Positions 1 through 5,648 of a DNA stretch of 6,408 bases are shown here, piece after piece. Below the pieces are notes generated by a model. That model saw nothing but the letters and a program-made list of their open reading frames with translations. It searched no databases and had not been told where the DNA came from. The DNA lies in NCBI GenBank assembly GCA_916050055.1, contig CAJZJY010000065.1, positions 1-6,408 of the forward strand. Direction: 5' to 3'. How positions within the stretch are numbered: position 1 is the stretch's first letter; each line of letters starts with the position of its first letter. The stretch is from an uncultured Streptococcus sp. GTDB lineage: Bacteria > Bacillota > Bacilli > Lactobacillales > Aerococcaceae. The translations under genes were made by a program, and so were the position numbers.

Positions 1-117
1 GGTGGACGTGAACAAAACTATATGACGGTTTATATTTTAGTGGCGATTATTTACTGGATTATCTGTTTGCTTTTTGAACAAGGACAACGATATTTAGAAA
101 AGAAAATGGCACTTTAA
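1..117 (+). CDS. Amino-acid ABC transporter permease, C-terminal end (partial)
   Basis: Only the last 38 codons are present, open from base 1 to the TAA at 115-117. The peptide has a polar stretch (GGREQNY) followed by one hydrophobic helix at about residues 8-25 (MTVYILVAIIYWIICLLF), then a charged tail with Glu, Gln, Arg and Lys. This 'xxIYWIIxxxxxxxxRxLExxx' ending is typical of the last transmembrane segment of polar amino-acid (Gln/His/Arg type) ABC permeases, whose partners are a periplasmic-type binding lipoprotein and an ATPase. The family assignment is inferred from this tail alone. Another multi-pass membrane protein cannot be excluded. The gene is the last of its transcription unit, because a strong terminator follows 12 bases after the stop. 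Confidence 0.62.
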   Translation, partial: GGREQNYMTVYILVAIIYWIICLLFEQGQRYLEKKMAL

Positions 118-129
118 TTGAAATAGAAC

Positions 130-160
130 AGAGAACTGTGTAAAAGCAGTTCTCTTTTTT
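130..160 (+). terminator. Rho-independent terminator after the permease gene
   Basis: A perfect 9-bp inverted repeat (AGAGAACTG at 130-138, CAGTTCTCT at 147-155) with an 8-base loop runs straight into a T6 tract at 155-160. It separates the upstream transport unit from the helicase unit. Confidence 0.93.
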
Positions 161-179
161 ATATAATCGTTGAAACTAT

Positions 180-208
180 TTGAAGTATAGGCATTTCTTC
201 GTTAAAAT
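180..208 (+). promoter_or_regulatory. Sigma-A-type promoter of the helicase operon
   Basis: TTGAAG (180-185) and TAAAAT (203-208) are separated by exactly 17 bases, 20 bases beyond the upstream terminator. Transcription would start near 214-216. This gives a leader of about 37 bases before the ATG at 252. The -10 box overlaps the in-frame ATG at 207, so that codon cannot be the start of a transcript made here. Confidence 0.7.
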
Positions 209-240
209 GAATAGGACTCAAAAGAACAAATGGTTATCGG

Positions 241-246
241 AAAGGA
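241..246 (+). promoter_or_regulatory. Ribosome binding site that sets the helicase start
   Basis: AAAGGA lies 5 bases before the ATG at 252. The other in-frame candidates have no comparable site: the TTG at 180 is the -35 box and the ATG at 207 overlaps the -10 box. Confidence 0.8.
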
Positions 247-251
247 CACTT

Positions 252-1439
252 ATGAATACAAAAACAATTTGGGAGCAACATGGCTTCCACACATTAACAC
301 CGATACAAGAAAAGACACAAGAACTGATTAAAGAGGGAACAGACGTTGTAGCTATTTCGCCAACAGGGACTGGAAAAACATTAGCGTATGTTGTTCCTAT
401 TTTGGAAAGAGTAAAAGCAGATAAAACGCTGCAAGCTTTAATTGTGGCGCCTTCTCAAGAATTAGCTCAACAAATTGGTGCAGTGATTAGAGAATGGAAA
501 ACACCTGAAATTCGTGTGCAAGTTTTAGCGGGTGGAGCAAACGTAAAACGACAAGTAGAGAAGTTAAAGGAAAAGCCAGAAATCGTTGTAGGAACACCTG
601 GACGATTACTAGAACTTTCTAAGCTTCGTAAATTAAAGCTACACCAAGTAGAGATGCTTGTATTAGATGAAGCCGATTATTTACTCGATCCAGAGCAATT
701 GAGTAATACAAGAGAGCTTGTTAAGAAACTTCCTTCAGAAAGACAAGTGCTTTGTTTCTCGGCGACAAAGAATAAGAATTTAGAAGAAGTTAATAAATGG
801 ATTAATATGCTTCCGACTTTTGTTGAAGTTTCAGAGGGAAACTCTGTGCATTCGAACGTAACTCATGGATATATTGAATGTCCAACTAGAAAACGTGATG
901 AAGTGTTAAGAAAGCTTGCTTTCTCCGAAAATGCAAATCAAGCGTTGGTTTTTGTTAATTCGATTGCAAATGCTGCATTACTTGGTGAAAAGTTAGCGTA
1001 TCATCAAGTTCCAGTTGCACTTCTTTCTAGTGATGCTCATCAAACGGAACGTAAGAAAGCTATCGACTTATTTAAGAAGGGACAGATTCCATTCTTACTA
1101 AGTACCGATGTCGCACAACGTGGCCTCGATATTGAAGATTTACCACTTGTCATTCATTATGATATTGCAGATTCTACGGAGCAATATACTCACCGTTCTG
1201 GACGTACAGGACGTATGGGGAAAGAAGGATTAGTACTTAGTCTCGTCAATGACCGCGAACTAAGAGACTTGAAGAAGGTTGCTGGGAAACATAAACTAGT
1301 TCAGTTTGAACTATATGCAGGACAATTAAAACCATTTACGCAAACTAAAAAGAAAGAAGTATCTTCTAAGAAACCAGTTCAGAAACGAAAGAAGGGGAAT
1401 AAGAATGGAAATCATCGAGGATTTAAAAAGTCAAATTAG
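252..1439 (+). CDS. DEAD-box ATP-dependent RNA helicase (YfmL-like)
   Basis: A 395-aa cytoplasmic RNA helicase with the usual two RecA-like domains. Visible motifs in order are Q motif TPIQ (16-19, preceded by GF at 11-12), Walker A SPTGTGKT (36-43), motif Ia PSQELA (67-72), GG (94-95), GTPGR (114-118), DEAD (139-142), SAT (170-172), FVN (234-236), STDVAQRGLDI (284-294) and HRSGRTGR (314-321). A Lys/Arg-rich tail from about 364 to 395 is probably an RNA- or ribosome-contacting extension. The SPTGTGKT and GGANVKxQVEKLK patches recall Bacillus subtilis YfmL, a helicase linked to ribosome biogenesis and cold growth. That match is from memory, not an alignment. Motif Ia has Gln where most family members have Arg (PTREL). 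It is the first gene of a four-gene unit and its last 35 bases overlap the next gene. Expected function is ATP-dependent remodelling of rRNA or mRNA structure. Confidence 0.93.
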   Translation: MNTKTIWEQHGFHTLTPIQEKTQELIKEGTDVVAISPTGTGKTLAYVVPILERVKADKTLQALIVAPSQELAQQIGAVIREWKTPEIRVQVLAGGANVKRQVEKLKEKPEIVVGTPGRLLELSKLRKLKLHQVEMLVLDEADYLLDPEQLSNTRELVKKLPSERQVLCFSATKNKNLEEVNKWINMLPTFVEVSEGNSVHSNVTHGYIECPTRKRDEVLRKLAFSENANQALVFVNSIANAALLGEKLAYHQVPVALLSSDAHQTERKKAIDLFKKGQIPFLLSTDVAQRGLDIEDLPLVIHYDIADSTEQYTHRSGRTGRMGKEGLVLSLVNDRELRDLKKVAGKHKLVQFELYAGQLKPFTQTKKKEVSSKKPVQKRKKGNKNGNHRGFKKSN

Positions 1440-1770
1440 TTTTTTGGGATTCGAAATGACGGATGCTGATAGCTTAGTGGCTTTGGAAAAAGGGGAGCAA
1501 ACCTTTGTACTCTATTGGGCTAAAGATGGTTTCGTTCTATTTGAAACTTCTAAAGAAGGTGTATGGAGAGCGAATAGACCAATTGTTATCCCTTCTGAAC
1601 GCATTCAAAAAGTTTCTGTTGAGAAGAAACTCTTAGGAAATCCCAAATTAACATTGCAATATTTAGATAAAGAGGAAACTTATGTGATGCCGATGAAATG
1701 TGGATTTCATCAAAATCAAAAAGCAGAAGTCAAGAAACTGATTAGTACAATAGAAGGATTAAAAGGGTAG
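1405..1770 (+). CDS. Conserved-looking 121-aa protein of unknown function
   Basis: I do not recognise this gene. It starts at an ATG with AAGGGGA (1392-1398) upstream, inside the helicase's Lys-rich tail region, and overlaps the helicase by 35 bases in another frame. This suggests translational coupling. The 121-aa product has no signal peptide and no transmembrane helix. After an N-terminal helix (about 1-25) come alternating hydrophobic/polar strands (TFVLYWA, GFVLFET, PIVIPS, IQKVSVE, KLTLQYL, TYVMPM at about 33-97), then a C-terminal amphipathic helix (about 104-119). A run of beta strands capped by one helix would suit a small PH-like fold, but that is only a guess from the pattern. Its place between a helicase and an rRNA-type methyltransferase suggests a role near RNA or ribosome metabolism. 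This is inference from context. Confidence 0.82.
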   Translation: MEIIEDLKSQISFLGFEMTDADSLVALEKGEQTFVLYWAKDGFVLFETSKEGVWRANRPIVIPSERIQKVSVEKKLLGNPKLTLQYLDKEETYVMPMKCGFHQNQKAEVKKLISTIEGLKG

Positions 1771-1774
1771 TTGC

Positions 1775-2545
1775 ATGGATATCATTAGTTCACCTAAAAA
1801 CGAAAAAATTAAAGAGCTTGTTAAACTTCAGACTACAAAAGGTCGTAAAAAAGCAGGGATGTATCTTCTTGAAGGAGAGCATCTCGTAGAAGAAGCGGTT
1901 AAAGAAAATGCGCCGATTGAATTAATAGTAGTAAGTAGTAATCGTCTTGAAGATTACCAACTTTTATTAAGTCAAACGAACGCACAGCTTCTAGTTGTAT
2001 CTCAAGACGTCTTCCAAAAGTTATCAATGACAGAAACTACTCAAGGGATCTTAGCAGTTGTGGAGATAGTTAAACAAGAGGCATTACCTCAAAACGGTCG
2101 TATGATTGTTCTAGATGCCGTTCAAGATCCAGGAAACTTGGGAACAATTGTGAGAACAGCTGATGCTGCTGGATTCGATGCGGTCATTTTAGGAACAGGA
2201 ACGGTTGATTTATATAATGATAAAGTTCTTCGTTCGATGCAAGGAAGCCATTTCCATATTCCAGTTGTTCAAGCGGATTTGAAAGATTACTTGCCAACGC
2301 TTAAAGATAAAGGTGTGCAAGTAGCAGTAACGGCACTGCACTGTGATTCAAAAGATTACACTATCTTACAAGCAGCAACGGATGTAGCTATCGTGGTTGG
2401 TAATGAAGGGCAAGGCGTCTCTGATGACGTGATTGATTTAGCGGATGTTGTAGTGACGATTCCGATGTTTGGAAAAGCAGAATCGCTGAACGTAGCTATT
2501 GCTTCGGCACTATTAATGTATAAAACGAAAGAGATGAAGGAGTAA
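1775..2545 (+). CDS. TrmH/SpoU-family RNA 2'-O-methyltransferase (YsgA/RlmP-like)
   Basis: A 256-aa SPOUT-class enzyme that uses S-adenosylmethionine to methylate a ribose 2'-OH in RNA. Residues about 1-95 form the L30e-like substrate-binding domain (EGEHLVEEAV at 33-42). Residues about 108-256 form the knotted catalytic domain with all three family motifs: motif 1 DPGNLGTIVRTADAAG (118-133, with the conserved Asn121 and Arg127), motif 2 VVGNEGQG (207-214) and motif 3 IPMFGKAESLNVAIA (229-243). Length and layout match B. subtilis YsgA, reported as the 23S rRNA guanosine 2'-O-methyltransferase RlmP, but the exact target nucleotide cannot be read from sequence. The ribosome binding site (AAAAGGG, 1761-1767) overlaps the end of the previous gene, whose stop is only 4 bases away, so the two are probably translationally coupled. 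The gene looks intact. Confidence 0.93.
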   Translation: MDIISSPKNEKIKELVKLQTTKGRKKAGMYLLEGEHLVEEAVKENAPIELIVVSSNRLEDYQLLLSQTNAQLLVVSQDVFQKLSMTETTQGILAVVEIVKQEALPQNGRMIVLDAVQDPGNLGTIVRTADAAGFDAVILGTGTVDLYNDKVLRSMQGSHFHIPVVQADLKDYLPTLKDKGVQVAVTALHCDSKDYTILQAATDVAIVVGNEGQGVSDDVIDLADVVVTIPMFGKAESLNVAIASALLMYKTKEMKE

Positions 2546-2548
2546 CGA

Positions 2549-2779
2549 ATGGATAATAGACCAAATCCAATGGGAAGGAAACGCCCAATTCTTGAAACGG
2601 TTAGAAATATGACCATTATTTTCTTTGCCTTAAGTGCGATTGCAGCATTATATAATTTTGCCTTAGCAGCAAGAGTGCTAATTATGGCAGTAGTGATGTT
2701 CGTTATCTATATCTGCATGTTTTTATCTAAAAAGAAGAATACAGAGAGCAAAGAAAAAGAAACAGAAGAGTCGCAATAA
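2549..2779 (+). CDS. Small two-helix membrane protein, function unknown
   Basis: A 76-aa protein with a strong ribosome binding site (AAGGAG, 2537-2542, 6 bases before the ATG) that lies inside the end of the methyltransferase gene. The start is 3 bases after that gene's stop. The N-terminus is basic (Arg4, Arg10, Lys11, Arg12, Arg19). Two hydrophobic segments follow at about 21-41 and 43-60, separated by one Arg, then a Lys-Lys-Lys stop-transfer (61-63) and a very polar Glu/Lys/Ser tail. The pattern predicts a helical hairpin with both ends in the cytoplasm. No cleavable signal peptide and no known family are evident to me. A reverse-strand frame crosses its start but has no ribosome binding site. 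No terminator follows, so its mRNA may continue into the tRNA gene. Confidence 0.82.
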   Translation: MDNRPNPMGRKRPILETVRNMTIIFFALSAIAALYNFALAARVLIMAVVMFVIYICMFLSKKKNTESKEKETEESQ

Positions 2780-2793
2780 AGCTGTAAAATCAA

Positions 2794-2822
2794 TTGACAG
2801 AATGTTCGTCTTTAGGTATACT
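2794..2822 (+). promoter_or_regulatory. Near-consensus promoter of tRNA-Arg
   Basis: TTGACA (2794-2799) is a perfect -35 box, 17 bases before TATACT (2817-2822, five of six matches to TATAAT). Transcription would start at about 2829, a few bases before the mature tRNA 5' end. This is the strongest-looking promoter in the window. Confidence 0.92.
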
Positions 2823-2833
2823 AATTTAGTACT

Positions 2834-2907
2834 GTTTCAGTAGCTCAGCAGGATAGAGCATTCGCCTTCTAAGCGAACGGTCGGGGGTTCGAATCCCTCC
2901 TGAAACG
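2834..2907 (+). tRNA. tRNA-Arg, anticodon UCU
   Basis: The cloverleaf closes completely. The acceptor stem is GTTTCAG (2834-2840) with CTGAAAC (2900-2906) and discriminator G2907. The D stem is GCTC (2843-2846) with GAGC (2856-2859). The anticodon stem is TTCGC (2861-2865) with GCGAA (2873-2877). The loop CTTCTAA places anticodon TCT at 2868-2870, which reads AGA and AGG. The T stem is GGGGG with CCCTC around TTCGAAT. The 3' CCA is not encoded (G2907 is followed by CTA), so it must be added by nucleotidyltransferase after trimming. AGA is common in the upstream helicase gene but almost absent from pflB. Confidence 0.97.
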
Positions 2908-2916
2908 CTAAATTAT

Positions 2917-2960
2917 AAAGAGTATTATCGGATTTATTTCGATAATGCTCTTTTTTATTT
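2917..2960 (+). terminator. Terminator after tRNA-Arg
   Basis: AAAGAGTATTATCG (2917-2930) pairs with CGATAATGCTCTTT (2940-2953) through one G-U pair, with a 9-base loop and a T-rich 3' side (2951-2960). It ends the tRNA transcript and, with no earlier terminator, probably also the helicase operon. Confidence 0.93.
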
Positions 2961-2995
2961 TTGCTTAGTGAAAATAAAGTAAGAAAAGAGACATA

Positions 2996-3037
2996 TTGTG
3001 AATACAGAATCTTAGATTGTGAAATTTTTCATTCTGT
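2996..3037 (+). promoter_or_regulatory. Candidate Rex or CRP/FNR-type operator cluster, distal
   Basis: TTGTGAA occurs at 2996-3002 and again at 3017-3023, 21 bases (two helical turns) apart. The second copy continues as TTGTGAA-ATTT-TTCA, an imperfect palindrome matching 11 of 14 arm positions of TTGTGAA-N4-TTCACAA. That consensus is known for the NADH-sensing repressor Rex and, as TGTGA-N6-TCACA, for CRP/FNR-family regulators. The cluster is framed by a perfect 7-bp inverted repeat, ACAGAAT (3004-3010) and ATTCTGT (3031-3037). Which protein binds is inference. Confidence 0.45.
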
Positions 3038-3051
3038 TTCAAAAAAATAGT

Positions 3052-3074
3052 ACAGCGAAACACGCTGTTATAAT
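3052..3074 (+). promoter_or_regulatory. Upstream extended -10 promoter overlapped by an inverted repeat
   Basis: TGTTATAAT (3066-3074) is an extended -10 box with a perfect TATAAT at 3069-3074, but I see no good -35 box at 16-18 bases. A perfect inverted repeat, ACAGCG (3052-3057), five bases, CGCTGT (3063-3068), covers the region just upstream and the TG of the extended -10. A protein bound there would block or rescue this weak promoter. Confidence 0.45.
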
Positions 3075-3102
3075 ACATCTTTCACAACTTTTAACACTTT
3101 AA

Positions 3103-3112
3103 AATCGCGATT
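3103..3112. promoter_or_regulatory. Short palindrome AATCGCGATT
   Basis: A perfect 10-base palindrome, one of very few GC-rich spots in an AT-rich stretch, centred about 84 bases upstream of the main pflB transcription start. It could be a dimeric regulator site. No family is recognised and chance is possible. Confidence 0.25.
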
Positions 3113-3157
3113 ATAGCAATATTTAACAAAATCTTTGTATTTTTTTACACTTAAGTA

Positions 3158-3185
3158 TTGCAACTAATTTTTATTGTGTTATAAT
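3158..3185 (+). promoter_or_regulatory. Main pflB promoter
   Basis: TTGCAA (3158-3163), a 16-base spacer and a perfect TATAAT (3180-3185) preceded by the TG of an extended -10 (3177-3178). The expected start is near 3192, giving a leader of about 50 bases. The in-frame TTG at 3174 lies within this promoter, which argues against the longer reading frame being the protein. Confidence 0.82.
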
Positions 3186-3199
3186 ATTCATGTAGATAG

Positions 3200-3217
3200 C
3201 TGTTATAAGTTTCACAA
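3200..3217. promoter_or_regulatory. Candidate Rex or CRP/FNR-type operator in the pflB leader
   Basis: The right arm TTCACAA (3211-3217) is perfect. The left arm CTGTTAT (3200-3206) matches TTGTGAA at four of seven positions. Read as TGTTA-N6-TCACA it differs from TGTGA-N6-TCACA at one base. It lies at about +9 to +26 from the predicted start, a position typical of repression. Binding protein inferred, not shown. Confidence 0.42.
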
Positions 3218-3226
3218 CCAATTATC

Positions 3227-3234
3227 TAAGGAGG
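3227..3234 (+). promoter_or_regulatory. pflB ribosome binding site
   Basis: TAAGGAGG, a near-perfect anti-16S match 8 bases before the ATG at 3243, fixes that codon as the start. Confidence 0.93.
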
Positions 3235-3242
3235 AAAAATTT

Positions 3243-5471
3243 ATGGAACAATGGAACGGTTTCAAAGGTAAAGTATGGAAAGAAGAAGTTAACGTCCGTG
3301 ACTTTATCCAAGAAAACTACACACTTTATGAAGGAGACGACAGTTTCTTAGCTGGGCCTACTGAAGCTACTAAAGCTTTATGGGCACAAGTAATGGACTT
3401 GAACAAACAAGAACGTGAAGCTGGTGGTGTCTTAGATATGGACACTAAAGTTGTATCAACAATCACTTCACATGGTCCTGGTTACTTAAACAAAGATTTA
3501 GAAACAGTTGTTGGTTTCCAAACTGAAAAACCATTCAAACGTAGCTTACAACCATTTGGTGGTATCCGTATGAGTGAACAATCAGCTGAAGCTTACGGAT
3601 TCAAGATCGACGAAGAAATTTCTCGTATCTTCCGTGACTGGCGTAAAACTCACAACCAAGGTGTATTCGATGCTTACACTCCAGAAATGCGTGCAGCTCG
3701 TAAATCAGGTGTTATCACAGGTTTACCAGATGCTTACGGTCGTGGACGTATCATCGGTGACTACCGTCGTGTAGCTTTATACGGGGTTGATCGTTTAATC
3801 GCTGAAAAACAAAAAGACTTCGCTAACATTGGCGATGGCACTATGTCAGACGATGTAATTCGTTTACGTGAAGAAGTTTCAGAACAATACCGTGCATTAT
3901 TAGAATTAAAAGAATTAGGTAACATCTACGGATTCGATATTTCTAAACCAGCTTCTAACGCTCGCGAAGCTTTCCAATGGTTATACTTAGGATACTTAGC
4001 AGCTATTAAAGAACAAAATGGTGCGGCTATGTCTCTTGGACGTACTTCAACATTCTTAGATATCTATGTACAACGTGACTTAGAAAACGGAACATTAACT
4101 GAAGAACAAGCACAAGAACTTGTTGACCACTTTGTTATGAAATTACGTTTAGTTAAATTCGCTCGTACACCAGAATACAACGCATTATTCTCAGGAGACC
4201 CAACTTGGGTAACTGAATCAATCGCCGGTGTTGGTGAAGACGGACGTCCATTAGTAACTAAGAACAGTTTCCGTTTCTTACACACGTTAGTAAACTTAGG
4301 ACCAGCTCCAGAACCAAACTTAACAGTTCTATGGTCAACTCGTTTACCAGAAAACTTCAAATTGTTTGCAGCTAAAACTTCTATTAATACATCTGCAATC
4401 CAATATGAAAACGATGATGTAATGCGTCCAGAGTGGGGCGACGACTACGGAATTGCTTGCTGTGTATCTGCTATGCGTATCGGTAAACAAATGCAATTCT
4501 TCGGTGCTCGTGCTAACTTAGCGAAAACATTATTATATGCGATCAACGGTGGTATCGATGAAAAATCTAAAGCACAAGTTGGTCCTAAATATCAACCAAT
4601 CACTTCAGAATACTTAGATTACGATGAAGTAATGGCTAAATACAACGACATGATGGAATGGATCTGTGGTTTATACTTAAACACATTAAACATCATCCAC
4701 TACATGCATGATAAATACAGCTACGAAAGAATTGAAATGGCATTACATGACACTGAAATTCTACGTACAATGGCAACTGGTATCGCTGGATTCTCAGTAG
4801 CAGTTGACTCATTATCAGCTATTAAATATGCGAAAGTTAAAACTATTCGTGACGAAGATGGCGTTGTTGTTGACTATGAAGTAGAAGGCGACTTCCCTAA
4901 ATATGGTAACAACGATGATCGTGCTGACGAAATCGCTGTTTGGTTATTGAAAGAATTCATGACTAAAGTTAAAAAACATAAAACTTACCGTAATGCTAAA
5001 CATACAACTTCTATCCTTACAATTACTTCTAACGTAGTTTATGGTAAGAAGACAGGTAACACTCCTGATGGACGTCGTGCTGGCGAACCATTTGCACCAG
5101 GTGCTAACCCAATGCATGGTCGTGACACACACGGAGCATTAGCTTCATTATCATCAGTTGCTAAAGTACCTTACAAATATGCATTAGATGGTATCTCAAA
5201 TACATTCTCAATCATTCCTAAAGCTTTAGGACGTGAATTAGATGTACAAGAAGAAAACTTAGTTTCTATGTTAGATGGTTACGCTTCTAAAGGTGGTCAC
5301 CACTTAAACATCAACGTATTCAACCGTGATACATTATTAGATGCTATGGAACACCCAGAAGAATACCCACAATTAACAATTCGTGTATCTGGTTACGCAG
5401 TTAACTTCATTAAATTAACTCGTGAACAACAATTAGACGTAATCAACCGTACAATGCACGAAAGCATGTAA
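3243..5471 (+). CDS. pflB: Pyruvate formate-lyase (formate C-acetyltransferase)
   Basis: A 742-aa cytoplasmic glycyl-radical enzyme that converts pyruvate and coenzyme A to acetyl-CoA and formate during oxygen-free sugar fermentation. The N-terminus (MEQWNGFKG) matches family starts, and the length is close to the roughly 760 residues of the E. coli enzyme. The catalytic cysteines are Cys406-Cys407 in [20 protein letters not shown]. The radical-bearing glycine is Gly717 (codon 5391-5393) in RVSGYAVNF, 25 residues before the end, exactly as in E. coli PflB. A 23-codon upstream extension is rejected because it runs through the promoter. Codon choice is extreme for high expression: almost every Arg is CGT, with one AGA and one CGC noticed. 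Its activase gene follows, but a terminator lies between, so the two can be made in unequal amounts. Nothing is missing or broken. Confidence 0.98.
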   Translation: MEQWNGFKGKVWKEEVNVRDFIQENYTLYEGDDSFLAGPTEATKALWAQVMDLNKQEREAGGVLDMDTKVVSTITSHGPGYLNKDLETVVGFQTEKPFKRSLQPFGGIRMSEQSAEAYGFKIDEEISRIFRDWRKTHNQGVFDAYTPEMRAARKSGVITGLPDAYGRGRIIGDYRRVALYGVDRLIAEKQKDFANIGDGTMSDDVIRLREEVSEQYRALLELKELGNIYGFDISKPASNAREAFQWLYLGYLAAIKEQNGAAMSLGRTSTFLDIYVQRDLENGTLTEEQAQELVDHFVMKLRLVKFARTPEYNALFSGDPTWVTESIAGVGEDGRPLVTKNSFRFLHTLVNLGPAPEPNLTVLWSTRLPENFKLFAAKTSINTSAIQYENDDVMRPEWGDDYGIACCVSAMRIGKQMQFFGARANLAKTLLYAINGGIDEKSKAQVGPKYQPITSEYLDYDEVMAKYNDMMEWICGLYLNTLNIIHYMHDKYSYERIEMALHDTEILRTMATGIAGFSVAVDSLSAIKYAKVKTIRDEDGVVVDYEVEGDFPKYGNNDDRADEIAVWLLKEFMTKVKKHKTYRNAKHTTSILTITSNVVYGKKTGNTPDGRRAGEPFAPGANPMHGRDTHGALASLSSVAKVPYKYALDGISNTFSIIPKALGRELDVQEENLVSMLDGYASKGGHHLNINVFNRDTLLDAMEHPEEYPQLTIRVSGYAVNFIKLTREQQLDVINRTMHESM

Positions 5472-5478
5472 TCTAAAG

Positions 5479-5508
5479 GTGTGAGGTCGACTGTTCTGAA
5501 ATAGACCA
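5479..5508 (+). repeat. Bulged-hairpin repeat, copy 1
   Basis: Starts with the 17-base block GTGTGAGGTCGACTGTT, shared exactly with copy 2 at 5597, and ends with TAGACCA, also shared. It folds as GGT (5485-5487) with ACC (5505-5507), a CGA bulge, then CTGTT (5491-5495) with AATAG (5500-5504) containing one G-U pair, and loop CTGA. Confidence 0.75.
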
Positions 5509-5510
5509 CT

Positions 5511-5615
5511 GGAGGAAAATTAATGAGGATGCTAAGCATCCGAAGAAATTTTTCGAAGTGGAGGTATTTCAAGGAGACCGAACCAGATTACACTGAGTGT
5601 GAGGTCGACTGTTAG
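5511..5615 (+). CDS. Possible 30-codon small ORF or leader peptide (ATG at 5523)
   Basis: GGAGG (5511-5515) stands 7 bases before an ATG at 5523. The frame runs 30 codons to TAG at 5613-5615, so the coding part is 5523-5615. The peptide begins MRMLSIRRNFSKWRYF and ends YTECEVDC. It is basic in the first half and acidic with two Cys at the end, with no membrane segment. It has no recognisable family. The stop codon falls in the loop region of hairpin copy 2, and the reading frame runs through two other hairpins. It could be a real small protein, a regulatory leader peptide, or a chance frame in a structured RNA. The good ribosome binding site is the only positive evidence. Confidence 0.3.
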   Translation, partial: GGKLMRMLSIRRNFSKWRYFKETEPDYTECEVDC

Positions 5616-5625
5616 AAGTAGACCA
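5597..5625 (+). repeat. Bulged-hairpin repeat, copy 2
   Basis: The same 17-base block as copy 1, then AGA and AGTAGACCA. The fold is the same: GGT (5603-5605) with ACC (5622-5624), CGA bulge, CTGTT (5609-5613) with AGTAG (5617-5621), loop AGA. Relative to copy 1 one A in the 3' arm is G, which still pairs as G-U, and the loop differs. Change in the loop with pairing kept suggests that the structure matters. Confidence 0.75.
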
Positions 5626-5648
5626 AGCTAGATTGCTGAAATTAAAAG

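Larger units (their letters stand above)
2961..3242 (+). promoter_or_regulatory. pflB control region (non-coding)
   Basis: These 282 bases contain no plausible gene. They are AT-rich and hold two extended -10 promoters, several TTGTGAA/TTCACAA half-sites, two inverted repeats with GC-containing arms and the pflB leader with its ribosome binding site. The length and number of palindromes suggest control by more than one factor, which fits a fermentative enzyme regulated by oxygen, redox state and sugar. Individual elements are listed separately. Confidence 0.8.

Noticed and set aside
2356..2616. Reverse-strand 86-aa open frame
   Set aside because: It lies across the end of the methyltransferase gene and the start of the membrane-protein gene, both well supported on the plus strand. 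It has no ribosome binding site and no recognisable product.
3017..3034. CcpA catabolite-response (cre) site in TGTGAAATTTTTCATT
   Set aside because: It lacks the central CG pair of the cre consensus. No other stretch of the control region fits it either.
3174..3242. 23-residue N-terminal extension of PflB from a TTG
   Set aside because: The TTG lies within the main promoter, upstream of the expected transcription start, and the AAGGAGG site points to the ATG at 3243.
3574..3774. Plus-strand 66-aa frame inside pflB
   Set aside because: Out-of-frame shadow of a highly conserved enzyme. Its Val/Thr/Ser-rich composition reflects pflB codon bias.
4064..4360. Reverse-strand 98-aa frame inside pflB
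   Set aside because: Antisense shadow produced by the strong codon bias of pflB, with no promoter or ribosome binding site.
4944..5132. Reverse-strand 62-aa frame inside pflB
   Set aside because: Antisense shadow of the conserved C-terminal part of pflB.
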